7,706 bases of DNA from Rikenella sp. (GCA_029054535.1 JAIDFC010000065.1:1-7706); one strand, 5' to 3'. Positions 1-5,371 are shown, numbered from the stretch's first letter. Notes: generated from the sequence alone by a model not told the origin. Program-made: numbers and translations.

Positions 1-151
1 TGCTCGCCTTAGCCAAGCGCGCCCCGAGATATTTTCTGATTTTGGAGTCTTCCAAGAGCTTTGCCGGAAAGTCCTTGCCGCCATACCATGACGAGTCCCA
101 ACCACGGATAATGCCCAATCGATTGGCAATCGGATTTACTTTCTGTCCCAT
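1..151 (-). CDS. rpsC: 30S ribosomal protein S3 (uS3), N-terminal 50 residues
   Basis: This is the start of the gene for small-subunit protein S3, which sits at the mRNA entry channel of the 30S head. Reading the minus strand from the ATG at 151-149 gives MGQKVNPIANRLGI, the near-invariant N-terminus of bacterial S3, followed by RGWDSSWYGG, KDFPAKLLED and KIRKYL, as in other Bacteroidota. Only about 50 codons lie in the window; the KH domain and the C-terminal domain are beyond the left edge. The start codon follows the rplV stop codon after a single base (TAA-G-ATG), so translation is very probably coupled to rplV. The gene order rplV-rpsC is the standard one for the S10 operon. Identification is secure; nothing can be said about the missing part. 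Confidence 0.96.
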   Translation of the reverse strand, partial: MGQKVNPIANRLGIIRGWDSSWYGGKDFPAKLLEDSKIRKYLGARLAKAS

Positions 152-152
152 C

Positions 153-737
153 TTAGTTAGCAGCGTTTTCAGGTTTCACATCTCCGGCCGCTTTTTTGGT
201 AGCCGTGGTTTTCTTGGCAGCGGCAGCGGTCGTTTTCTTGGCAGTTGTCGTCGTGGTTTTCTTGGCAGCCGGTTTGGCTTCAGTTGCCGACGCAGCTTTG
301 GCACCCGCAGTCGTAGCCGCCGCAGTAGCAGTAGCCGCCGCGTTTTCGATCCGGTCCACGATGATCGTTACGTGATTCGACCGTTTCCGGATCCGATGTG
401 CCCGCCCCTGCGGTGCCGGTTGAATGCGTTTGAGTTGCCGTCCGCCATCGACGAAGATGGTTTTAACGCAGAGCGACGTCTCTTCCAACGAGGTCCCCTG
501 GTTCTTCGCCTCCCAGTTGGCAATCGCCGAGCGGAGGAGTTTTTCGAGGCGTACCGAAGCCTCTTTCTTGGAATAGCGCAGCATCCCGAGCGCCTTATTA
601 ATTTCGACGCCGCGAATCATATCTGCGACGAGTCTCATTTTTCTCGGGGAAGTCGGGCAGTCGCGCAGCGAAGCGATCGCGGTAGCGCGTTTTTCCGCCT
701 TGAGCTTTTCAGCTCTCAATCTTTTTCTTGCACCCAT
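153..737 (-). CDS. rplV: 50S ribosomal protein L22 (uL22) with an Ala/Lys/Thr-rich C-terminal tail
   Basis: L22 is a large-subunit protein that binds 23S rRNA and whose beta-hairpin lines the peptide exit tunnel. The conserved core covers residues 1-131: a basic N-terminus (MGARKRLRAEKLKAEKRATA), the LRDCPTSPRKMRLVADMIRG segment, the RLEKLLRSAIANWE helix, and the hairpin ending QPAPQGRAHRIRKRSNHVTI. Bacterial L22 is usually about 110 residues and Bacteroidota forms somewhat longer. Here a further 63 residues (132-194) follow, made almost only of Ala, Thr, Lys and a few Gly, Glu and Pro, ending GDVKPENAAN. The tail has no hydrophobic residues and is predicted to be disordered and positively charged, like histone H1 tails. 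It is in frame with normal codons and ends one base before rpsC, so it is not a readthrough artefact. The gene lies 28 bp after rpsS. Confidence 0.97.
   Translation of the reverse strand: MGARKRLRAEKLKAEKRATAIASLRDCPTSPRKMRLVADMIRGVEINKALGMLRYSKKEASVRLEKLLRSAIANWEAKNQGTSLEETSLCVKTIFVDGGRQLKRIQPAPQGRAHRIRKRSNHVTIIVDRIENAAATATAAATTAGAKAASATEAKPAAKKTTTTTAKKTTAAAAKKTTATKKAAGDVKPENAAN
195..266 (-). repeat. Three tandem 24-bp units in the rplV tail
   Basis: The segment encoding L22 residues 158-181 consists of three 8-residue units: AKKTTTTT, AKKTTAAA and AKKTTATK. At the DNA level the plus-strand string TTTTCTTGGCAG recurs at 209-220, 233-244 and 257-268, exactly 24 bp apart, and the first and third copies share an 18-bp match (204-221 and 252-269). 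Because the unit length is a multiple of three, gain or loss of units by slippage would keep the reading frame. Confidence 0.85.
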
Positions 738-765
738 TATGTGTGGAATGAATTACTTTTTAACA

Positions 766-1035
766 CTATTTTTTCTTGTTGCCCCCGTGTCCACGGAAGC
801 TGCGGGTCGGAGCGAACTCGCCCAGTTTGTGTCCCACCATGTTTTCGGTAACATACACAGGAATAAACTTGTTCCCGTTATGCACCGCCAAGGTGTGTCC
901 CACGAAGTCGGGCGAAATCATGCTCGCGCGCGACCAGGTCTTGATAACCGATTTTTTGCCGCTATCGTTCATGGCAAGGATTTTGCCTTCGAGTTTCGGT
1001 TCGATATACGGTCCTTTTTTCAGTGAACGGCTCAT
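766..1035 (-). CDS. rpsS: 30S ribosomal protein S19 (uS19)
   Basis: S19 binds 16S rRNA in the head of the small subunit near the A site and contacts the large subunit through bridge B1. The 89-residue product begins MSRSLKKGPYIEPKL and contains the family signatures KTWSRASMISPDFVGHTLAVHNG, read in two parts around residues 32-54, and VGHKLGEFAPTRSFRGHGG near the C-terminus, ending NKKK. The length is typical of bacterial S19 (about 90). It follows rplB after 22 bp and precedes rplV by 28 bp, the standard S10-operon position. The ATG at 1035-1033 is fixed by the conserved MSRS start. No anomalies were seen. Confidence 0.98.
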   Translation of the reverse strand: MSRSLKKGPYIEPKLEGKILAMNDSGKKSVIKTWSRASMISPDFVGHTLAVHNGNKFIPVYVTENMVGHKLGEFAPTRSFRGHGGNKKK

Positions 1036-1057
1036 TTACGCTGTCTTATTAAATGGT

Positions 1058-1891
1058 TTATTTCCTCTTGCTCGTCCGAGATTCGACGATGAATTTGGAA
1101 GTCGTTTTCTTCGGGTTTCTGGTCTTGTAGCCCTTAGCCAGTACGCCCGTACGCGAGCGCGGGTGGCCCCCCGAAGCACGTCCTTCCCCCCCACCCATCG
1201 GGTGGTCTACCGGGTTCATCACGACCCCGCGGTTCCGCGGCCGGCGGCCGAGCCAACGACTGCGCCCTGCCTTACCGCTGCGTTCGAGGCTGTGGTCCGA
1301 GTTGGACACGGTCCCTACCGTAGCGCGGCAAGCGGTGAGCACCATACGGGTTTCGCCCGAAGGAAGTTTAATAATCGCGTACTTACCCTCGCGGGCCAGC
1401 AGCGTAGCGTAAGTTCCGGCCGAGCGGGCCATAACGGCACCCCTCCCCGGCGTGAGTTCGATACAGTGTACAACGGTACCAAGCGGGATTTCCGACAAGA
1501 ATAGTGTGTTGCCCACTTCAGGTGCGACGCCCGTTCCGCTGGCGATTTTCTGCCCTACGGTAAGCCCCGTCGGCGCAACGATGTAGCGTTTTTCGCCGTC
1601 GGCATAGACCACCAGTGCAATCCTCGCACTGCGGTTCGGGTCGTATTCGATGGTTTTGACCGTAGCGGTCATGCCATCCTTATTGCGCATGAAGTCGATG
1701 ATGCGGTACTGACGTTTGTGTCCACCACCGATATAGCGCATGGTCATTTTCCCGGTATTGTTACGCCCCCCGGTCGATTTGAGAGGGGTTACCAGTGATT
1801 TTTCCGGGGTCGAAGTCGTAATATCGTCAAAGGTGCCGATAACTTTATGTCTTTGACCCGGGGTCATCGGTTTGAATTTTCTAACTGCCAT
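1058..1891 (-). CDS. rplB: 50S ribosomal protein L2 (uL2)
   Basis: L2 is a primary 23S rRNA-binding protein needed for subunit association and for the peptidyl transferase centre. The 277-residue product has the expected length and shows the N-terminal AVRKFKPMTPGQRH start, the GGRNNTGKMTMRYIGGGHKR segment (residues about 41-60) and the C-terminal NPVDHPMGGGEGRASGGHP motif. His230 here corresponds to the conserved His229 of E. coli L2. The tail GYKTRNPKKTTSKFIVESR is also typical. The start follows the rplW stop after 6 bp (TAAGAGACGATG), which suggests translational coupling. There is no truncation or frameshift and the codon use matches its neighbours. Confidence 0.98.
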   Translation of the reverse strand: MAVRKFKPMTPGQRHKVIGTFDDITTSTPEKSLVTPLKSTGGRNNTGKMTMRYIGGGHKRQYRIIDFMRNKDGMTATVKTIEYDPNRSARIALVVYADGEKRYIVAPTGLTVGQKIASGTGVAPEVGNTLFLSEIPLGTVVHCIELTPGRGAVMARSAGTYATLLAREGKYAIIKLPSGETRMVLTACRATVGTVSNSDHSLERSGKAGRSRWLGRRPRNRGVVMNPVDHPMGGGEGRASGGHPRSRTGVLAKGYKTRNPKKTTSKFIVESRTSKRK

Positions 1892-1897
1892 CGTCTC

Positions 1898-2188
1898 TTA
1901 GATATTACTGTAAAAATCGATCTGATCTTCGCCCCCGAGGGTAACGATTGCTTTTTTGTAGCGGTTCTGACGCCCTTCGAGCATCCCGGCTTTGGTGTAG
2001 CGGCTCTTGTACTTGCCGTCGTAGTTGCAGGTGTTGACATCCGCAACCGTTACGCCGTACATAGCTTCCACCGCAGCTTTGATCTGGAGCTTGTTCGCCC
2101 GCGGATCAACAATAAAACCGTAGCGGTTCAGTTTTTCGCCCTGAGCCGTCATTTTTTCGGTTAGAATCGGCTTAATTAAAATTTCCAT
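1898..2188 (-). CDS. rplW: 50S ribosomal protein L23 (uL23)
   Basis: L23 binds 23S rRNA domain III at the exit of the peptide tunnel and is the docking site for trigger factor and the signal recognition particle. The 96-residue product starts MEILIKPILTEKMT and contains YGFIVDPRANKLQIKAAVE and the ending GGEDQIDFYSNI. I chose the ATG at 2188-2186 because it gives the family N-terminus. The open frame continues upstream to 2251, but the 21 extra residues (SIAKNRTNTVTKTSF and so on) do not resemble L23 and would fill most of the 75-bp gap to rplD. Upstream of the chosen start the minus strand reads GAAAGAAAGATC, a purine-rich but weak Shine-Dalgarno region. That is common in Bacteroidota. Confidence 0.96.
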   Translation of the reverse strand: MEILIKPILTEKMTAQGEKLNRYGFIVDPRANKLQIKAAVEAMYGVTVADVNTCNYDGKYKSRYTKAGMLEGRQNRYKKAIVTLGGEDQIDFYSNI

Positions 2189-2263
2189 GATCTTTCTTTC
2201 GTAAAAAGATGTCTTCGTTACTGTGTTCGTCCGGTTCTTTGCAATGGACAAAAAAACCTGCGA

Positions 2264-2905
2264 CTACTGAATGCCGCAAACCTGCTGCATAGCCGCCACA
2301 GCGCCTTCCCCGCCGATCAGCAAATGCGCAGCGTTCATCACATCGTACGTATTGATGTTCTGAGCCTGGATCACCTTGACGTTCGGCAAGTTGCGCGCCG
2401 CAAGGATAACCCCTGCATTGTTCGCATCCCCGCACAGCACCACCAAGGTTTTCTTTTCCGCCAGCCCGAGGTTTTTGGCCGCCGCGATAAATTCTTTGGT
2501 TTTCGGCTGCATTTCGAGGCTGTCCACCACGGTAATCGCTGCATTCTGCGCCTTATAAGTCAGCGCGCTCCGTCTGGCCAGTTGTTTGAGTTTCTTGTTG
2601 AGTTTGAAGCTGTAATCGCGCGGCACCGGACCGAAAACACGTCCCCCGCCGACAAACAGCGGCGACAAGATCGACCCGCTTCTCGCCCCCCCCGTACCTT
2701 TCTGCTTCTTCAGCTTGCGGGTAGAGCCTGCCACTTCGTTCCGTTGCTTAGCCTTGTGCGTCCCTTGGCGTTGATTGGCCAGATACTGTTTCACATCCAA
2801 ATAGATCGCGTGATCGTTCGGTTGTTCGAGCGCAAACACAGCATCGTTCAAGGTAATCTTCTTCCCGGTTTCCTTCCCGGCGATATCGAGTATGTTCAAT
2901 TCCAT
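2264..2905 (-). CDS. rplD: 50S ribosomal protein L4 (uL4)
   Basis: L4 binds 23S rRNA domain I, and its extended loop reaches the constriction of the exit tunnel next to L22. In gamma-proteobacteria it also represses its own S10 operon through the mRNA leader. The 213-residue product shows the MELNILDIAGKETGK start, the YLANQRQGTHKAKQRNEV segment (residues about 42-59), the Lys/Gly-rich loop KLKKQKGTGGARSGS, the GGGRVFGPVPRDYSFKLNKK motif, and the C-terminal half with SLEMQPKTKEFI, VVLCGDANNAGVILAARNLPNVKVI and NTYDVMNA. It is 25 bp downstream of rplC and has one of the few strong Shine-Dalgarno sequences of the window, AAGGGAGGAG. Confidence 0.97.
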   Translation of the reverse strand: MELNILDIAGKETGKKITLNDAVFALEQPNDHAIYLDVKQYLANQRQGTHKAKQRNEVAGSTRKLKKQKGTGGARSGSILSPLFVGGGRVFGPVPRDYSFKLNKKLKQLARRSALTYKAQNAAITVVDSLEMQPKTKEFIAAAKNLGLAEKKTLVVLCGDANNAGVILAARNLPNVKVIQAQNINTYDVMNAAHLLIGGEGAVAAMQQVCGIQ

Positions 2906-2910
2906 AACTT

Positions 2911-2922
2911 AAATCTCCTCCC
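2911..2922 (-). promoter_or_regulatory. Strong ribosome binding site of rplD
   Basis: On the minus strand the 25-bp gap before rplD reads AAGGGAGGAGATTTAAGTT and then ATG. Two overlapping GGAG cores lie 9-12 bases before the start. Such a purine block is unusual here, because most starts in this window have little Shine-Dalgarno complementarity. Confidence 0.6.
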
Positions 2923-2930
2923 TTGAATGA

Positions 2931-3548
2931 TTAGCCTTCGATTAACAAGTACGACCCTTTGGCCCCCGGAATCGACCCTTTGACGAGCAGCAGGTTGTTT
3001 TCCGGAATAACCTTGAGCACCTTGAGGTTGAGCACTTTCACCTGCTCCCCGCCAGTCTGCCCCGGCATACGTTTCCCCTTGAACACCCGCGACGGATAGG
3101 ACGAAGCTCCGAGCGACCCCACATGCCGTTGCCGGTTGTGTTGCCCGTGGGTTTGCCCCCCAACACCACCGAAGCCGTGCCGTTTCACAACCCCCTGGAA
3201 ACCTTTCCCTTTCGAGATTCCGGTAACGTCGACCCATTCGCCTTCAGCGATTACATCGACCCCCACGACATCCCCCAAGTTCGGCATCGTTTCAAACGAC
3301 TTAAATTCCGCGATCTTCCGCTTCGGCGTAGTCCCCGCCTTGGCGAAATGACCCATCATCGGCTTGCTGGTGTGTTTTTCCTTTTTGTCGTCATAGGCAA
3401 GCTGCACAGCCGCATACCCGTCCTTTTCGACGGTCTTCACTTGCGTAACCACACACGGACCAGCTTCGATAACAGTGCATGGGATATTTTTCCCCTCAGC
3501 ACTGAAAACGGATGTCATTCCGATTTTTTTCCCAATTAGTCCTGACAT
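2931..3548 (-). CDS. rplC: 50S ribosomal protein L3 (uL3), first gene of the operon
   Basis: L3 is an early 23S rRNA-binding protein whose central extension reaches the peptidyl transferase centre. The 205-residue product starts MSGLIGKKIGMTSVFSAEGK, which is the family N-terminus, and continues with PCTVIEAGPCVVTQVKT, KSFETMPNLGDVVGVDV, GISKGKGFQGVVKRHGFGG, and the loop with HGQHNRQRHVGSLGASSYP and RVFKGKRMPGQTGG, ending with NLLLVKGSIPGAKGSYLLI. The length is normal. It is the first gene of this ribosomal cluster: a Bacteroidota-type promoter lies about 110 bp upstream and no rpsJ precedes it. The ATG at 3548-3546 has no close Shine-Dalgarno sequence; an AGGAG lies about 30 bases upstream, inside a small upstream open frame. 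Confidence 0.97.
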   Translation of the reverse strand: MSGLIGKKIGMTSVFSAEGKNIPCTVIEAGPCVVTQVKTVEKDGYAAVQLAYDDKKEKHTSKPMMGHFAKAGTTPKRKIAEFKSFETMPNLGDVVGVDVIAEGEWVDVTGISKGKGFQGVVKRHGFGGVGGQTHGQHNRQRHVGSLGASSYPSRVFKGKRMPGQTGGEQVKVLNLKVLKVIPENNLLLVKGSIPGAKGSYLLIEG

Positions 3549-3564
3549 TTTGGTTGATTAATGG

Positions 3565-3636
3565 TTATTTGTTTCTGTTCTCCTTTTCAACTCCCGCCAT
3601 CGACAAGCCCCCTGACAACCAGTCGGTTACCTGCAT
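3565..3636 (-). CDS. Possible 23-residue upstream open frame in the rplC leader
   Basis: In the leader between the rplC promoter and its start, the minus strand holds ATG (3636-3634) followed by 22 sense codons and TAA (3567-3565), giving MQVTDWLSGGLSMAGVEKEN plus RNK. It starts about 15 bases after the expected transcription start and ends 16 bases before the rplC ATG, a spacing that would allow coupling. No homology is recognised and the frame could be chance. An internal ATG (residue 13) could also initiate. I record it because its position, rather than its sequence, is suggestive. Confidence 0.25.
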   Translation of the reverse strand: MQVTDWLSGGLSMAGVEKENRNK

Positions 3637-3656
3637 AACAAGAGCAAAGGCGACTG
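3620..3656 (-). promoter_or_regulatory. Candidate hairpin in the 5' leader of rplC
   Basis: Right at the expected 5' end of the transcript the minus strand reads CAGTCG (3656-3651), an 11-base bulge, GTTA, a loop TGCAGG, TAAC and CGACTG (3625-3620). The two stems stack directly on the 3' side. Further down, TGGTTG of the leader is complementary to CAACCA (minus strand), which overlaps the A-rich stretch before the rplC start and could mask it. Autoregulatory leaders are common in r-protein operons, but the ligand, if any, cannot be told from the sequence. Confidence 0.35.
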
Positions 3657-3687
3657 CAAAGTTACAGCTTTTCTCTTGATTATCAAA
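3657..3687 (-). promoter_or_regulatory. Bacteroidota-type promoter of the ribosomal protein operon
   Basis: On the minus strand TTTG (3687-3684) is followed by 19 bases and TAACTTTG (3664-3657). This is a full match to the Bacteroidota housekeeping consensus, -33 TTTG and -7 TAnnTTTG. Transcription would start near 3652, giving a leader of about 100 nt before rplC. The region upstream is A/T-rich, as expected for a strong ribosomal promoter. It lies between the terminator of the upstream gene and rplC, so the operon is very probably transcribed from here. Confidence 0.85.
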
Positions 3688-3746
3688 TTTTTCTATCTCA
3701 TTTTTCTGCCGTTCACGCCCCGAACATGAACTATAATTACGAAACG

Positions 3747-3773
3747 GCCGCTTTCTTGACTAAAGAAAGCGGC
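3747..3773 (-). terminator. Hairpin terminator after the exported-protein gene
   Basis: A perfect 11-bp stem, GCCGCTTTCTT and its complement AAGAAAGCGGC, encloses a 5-base loop, starting 28 bp after the stop codon at 3801. The following minus-strand sequence is CGTTTC and then AT-rich, so the T-tract is poor for a classical intrinsic terminator. Its position at the end of the tsaE transcript and just before the next promoter still makes termination the best explanation. Confidence 0.65.
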
Positions 3774-3800
3774 ACCGAAACTATAACCGAAATGTTGAGA

Positions 3801-4343
3801 TCAACTCCGAGTCTTAGATTCGAGATAGGTTTCTCGCCAACGCATCGGATTTTCGAGGATTCGCTCCCATGTTTCGCTCTGTCGATTGAGATAGGCGTTG
3901 AAAGCATGAGTCGATTTCCCCCCTCGCGAGAGGAGTCGCATTCGGGCAGCCGTCTGTTCCCAGTCGCGCCCCGCGGCATCGTAGTTCATCAGCACCACCC
4001 GGAGCTCCTCTTTCGAAGCCGCTTGCAAAGCCAACGCATAGGCCGTCGCCCCCCAGCTGCGATCGCAACGCATGTAGAGCCGCGTCAGATTTCGCTGGTC
4101 GTTCTCCAAGACACGGTAAGCCTGCAACAGGTCGTTTTTAAAGAGGTCGAGATCGCGCTCCGCCACCAAATCGCCGGTCTTGATAAAAGCTTCGACCCAC
4201 GTAGAAGCGGCTCCGGAGGTCTTCAGCGTGGCGTCGAGCGGCCCCTGCTTGCGTCTGGCAGCTGCCTGCGGAACCACGATACTCGTCGCCAACAGCGCTA
4301 CACCCAAAAGGGCGAAAATACATCTCGCATTCAATCGGAACAT
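3801..4343 (-). CDS. Unrecognised exported protein, 180 residues
   Basis: I do not recognise this family. I use the ATG at 4343-4341; a TTG two codons upstream is also in frame but less likely. Residues 1-29 look like a Sec signal peptide: MFRLNAR, a hydrophobic core CIFALLGVALLATSIVV, then PQAAA with likely cleavage after Ala27 or Ala29. There is no lipobox cysteine. The mature part of about 150 residues is soluble, mostly helical in appearance, charged and rich in Trp (TWVEAF, RSWGA, RDWEQ, TWERI, RWRETY), with a single cysteine in RLYMRCDRSWG. No catalytic motif or further membrane segment is visible. A periplasmic location is inferred. It begins 24 bp after tsaE and is therefore probably co-transcribed with it, ending at the hairpin at 3747-3773. 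Confidence 0.8.
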   Translation of the reverse strand: MFRLNARCIFALLGVALLATSIVVPQAAARRKQGPLDATLKTSGAASTWVEAFIKTGDLVAERDLDLFKNDLLQAYRVLENDQRNLTRLYMRCDRSWGATAYALALQAASKEELRVVLMNYDAAGRDWEQTAARMRLLSRGGKSTHAFNAYLNRQSETWERILENPMRWRETYLESKTRS

Positions 4344-4367
4344 AACCAAAATCGCGTGTTAAAAAAA

Positions 4368-4805
4368 TTAATCTTCAATTATTTCCAACATCCGGGCCTC
4401 GTCATCCGCAGCCGTGAGCCGCACGCGCAACGCCTCGGCCGGAACGAGCTCCTCGATCTTCTCGGGCCACTCGACCAGACAGAGATTCCCGCTGAAAAAA
4501 TACTCTTCATACCCGAAATCATAAGCCTCTTCGACGTTTTTAATGCGGTAGAAGTCGAAGTGATAGATCGGTTCAGCAGTCTCGGAGGTGTCGTAGACAT
4601 TGACAATGGCGAACGACGGGCTCCCCACCTCGCGCAAATCGCCGACACCGAGCTGACGACACATCTCCTTGATCAGCGTCGTCTTCCCGGCTCCCATCGC
4701 GCCGTAGAAAGCCACCACCGTCGCGCCCCGACGCCGAATCTCGTCCAACAACGCCTCGGCCGCCGACGGCAAATCCGAGACTCCTTTTATCGTAATCGTT
4801 TTCAT
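4368..4805 (-). CDS. tsaE: tRNA threonylcarbamoyladenosine biosynthesis ATPase TsaE
   Basis: TsaE is the cytoplasmic P-loop ATPase that works with TsaB and TsaD to place threonylcarbamoyl on A37 of ANN-decoding tRNAs. The 145-residue product has the usual length. It shows the Walker A motif GAMGAGKTT (residues 35-43, Lys41), followed by IKEMCRQLG, the GSPSFAIVNVY segment (61-71; the family usually has SPTF, here SPSF), HFDFYRI (82-88, with the conserved Asp84), the acidic YEEYF region, and LVEWPEKI (110-117). I chose the ATG at 4805-4803 because the product then starts MKTITIKG as in relatives. A start 17 codons upstream would place the coding region over the promoter at 4829-4836. It lies downstream of porX but is separated from it by 1.1 kb, and it heads a two-gene unit with the exported protein. 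Confidence 0.95.
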   Translation of the reverse strand: MKTITIKGVSDLPSAAEALLDEIRRRGATVVAFYGAMGAGKTTLIKEMCRQLGVGDLREVGSPSFAIVNVYDTSETAEPIYHFDFYRIKNVEEAYDFGYEEYFFSGNLCLVEWPEKIEELVPAEALRVRLTAADDEARMLEIIED

Positions 4806-4828
4806 GCGTATGACGGATCGCTCCGAGC

Positions 4829-4836
4829 CAAAGATA
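4829..4836 (-). promoter_or_regulatory. Probable -7 promoter element of tsaE
   Basis: The minus strand reads TATCTTTG here, a match to the Bacteroidota -7 consensus TAnnTTTG. No TTTG is found at the proper distance upstream; the sequence there is AACG or similar. Transcription would start around 4822, only about 17 bases before the tsaE ATG, which gives a very short leader. It implies that tsaE can be expressed independently of porX. Confidence 0.6.
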
Positions 4837-4870
4837 CAACTTTTATCGCTACTCACGTTCGTTCAGGGCC

Positions 4871-4892
4871 GTTCTTTGCTTCAAGAAAGAAC
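4871..4892. repeat. GTTCTTT palindrome, left copy
   Basis: GTTCTTT (4871-4877) and AAAGAAC (4886-4892) form a 7-bp stem around an 8-base loop GCTTCAAG. The plus strand continues CCAACGAGACTT. The same arrangement, GTTCTTTTTC-TGAA-GAAAAAGAAC followed by CCAAAAAGACTT, recurs in the same orientation at 7544-7579. No T-tract follows on either strand, so a standard terminator is doubtful. Confidence 0.6.
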
Positions 4893-5007
4893 CAACGAGA
4901 CTTTGGACAGACCCTGCGGCGGGCGGGATATTCGTGGTTTTTATTAAGTATATACAGAGTTTTCTGCAATATAAAAAAAAGATGTTGCAGCTCTTCGAGT
5001 CGCGCGT

Positions 5008-5073
5008 GCCAGCGACAAGCCCGATGCCGCTGGCCGCGAAAATTGGAGCTTGCTCGGAACGGTTCCGCCAGCG
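5008..5073. other. Three complementary heptamers able to form two alternative stems
   Basis: GCCAGCG occurs at 5008-5014 and 5067-5073 and its complement CGCTGGC at 5028-5034. The central copy can pair with only one neighbour at a time, giving two mutually exclusive hairpins with loops of 13 and 32 bases. The larger loop contains the palindromic GGAACGGTTCC and GAGCTTGCTC. This is a switch-like geometry, but chance in GC-rich DNA is possible. Confidence 0.35.
5043..5073 (+). repeat. 31-bp direct repeat, copy A
   Basis: This segment, beginning TTGGAGCTTGCTCGGAAC and ending TTCCGCCAGCG, matches 5341-5371 at about 26 of 31 positions without gaps. In minus-strand translation both copies give VPSKLQ preceded by Gly-Gly-Thr or Gly-Gly-Ser. 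The differences keep a small GGAA-TTCC hairpin, here with a GGAAC/GTTCC stem. Confidence 0.75.
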
Positions 5074-5159
5074 ACGGCCTGTTCTAATTCCACCGCGCGC
5101 CTCCTTGCACCCGAGCCGCCGACAGCGGGAAGCCTTTGGGACAGAGACTGCCAGTAAAA

Positions 5160-5217
5160 CACCCGAAGGGTGCGCCACCGCGCGGGGTGGCGGTGGCTCG
5201 CCCGCCCACAGGGCGGG
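5160..5217. repeat. Three adjacent short perfect hairpins
   Basis: CACCC-GAA-GGGTG (5160-5172), CGCCACC-GCGCGG-GGTGGCG (5173-5192) and CCCGCCC-ACA-GGGCGGG (5201-5217) follow each other almost without spacers. All are GC-rich and would be stable as RNA or single-stranded DNA. No T-run follows on either strand. The function is unknown. Confidence 0.6.
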
Positions 5218-5265
5218 ATTTCCGAACCTCTGCACTCTTGCTTTGACTGCATTTGTTCGGAATCA
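5217..5265. repeat. Inverted repeat GATTTCCGAAC / GTTCGGAATC
   Basis: The left arm at 5217-5227 and the right arm at 5255-5264 pair over 10 bp with one bulged base, around a 27-base loop that itself contains TGCA at both ends. It continues the hairpin series of 5160-5217. Confidence 0.5.
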
Positions 5266-5273
5266 CCATGAAC

Positions 5274-5333
5274 CGCGATCTCCGATCGCGCGCCCGACGC
5301 CGCCCCCACGCGGAGGGCGGTGCCGCTCGGCAC
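5274..5333. repeat. Second cluster of short perfect hairpins
   Basis: CGCGATC-TCC-GATCGCG (5274-5290), CCGCCC and GGGCGG (5300-5305 and 5315-5320, 9-base loop), and the near-continuous palindrome GTGCCGCTCGGCAC (5320-5333) lie side by side, directly before copy B of the direct repeat. The function is unknown. Confidence 0.55.
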
Positions 5334-5340
5334 TCGAAGG

Positions 5341-5371
5341 CTGGAGTTTGCTCGGAACACTTCCGCCGGCG
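5341..5371 (+). repeat. 31-bp direct repeat, copy B
   Basis: This segment, starting CTGGAGTTTGCTCGGAAC and ending TTCCGCCGGCG, is the partner of 5043-5073, 298 bp away. Where copy A has the stem GGAAC/GTTCC on the minus strand, this copy has GGAA-GTG-TTCC. Confidence 0.75.

Noticed and set aside
2189..2263. Terminator or internal promoter between rplD and rplW (T7 run after the rplD stop)
   Set aside because: The stem before the T-run is only 4 bp with a 12-base loop and no TAnnTTTG element is present; genes on both sides belong to one operon.
42..2926. Plus-strand open frames opposite the ribosomal protein genes
   Set aside because: Each one mirrors a conserved ribosomal protein on the minus strand and shows Arg/Ser/Phe-rich nonsense composition.
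3726..5087. 453-codon open frame on the plus strand across tsaE and the exported-protein gene
   Set aside because: It overlaps tsaE with intact Walker A and family motifs on the other strand, starts near a terminator, and has no recognisable domain.
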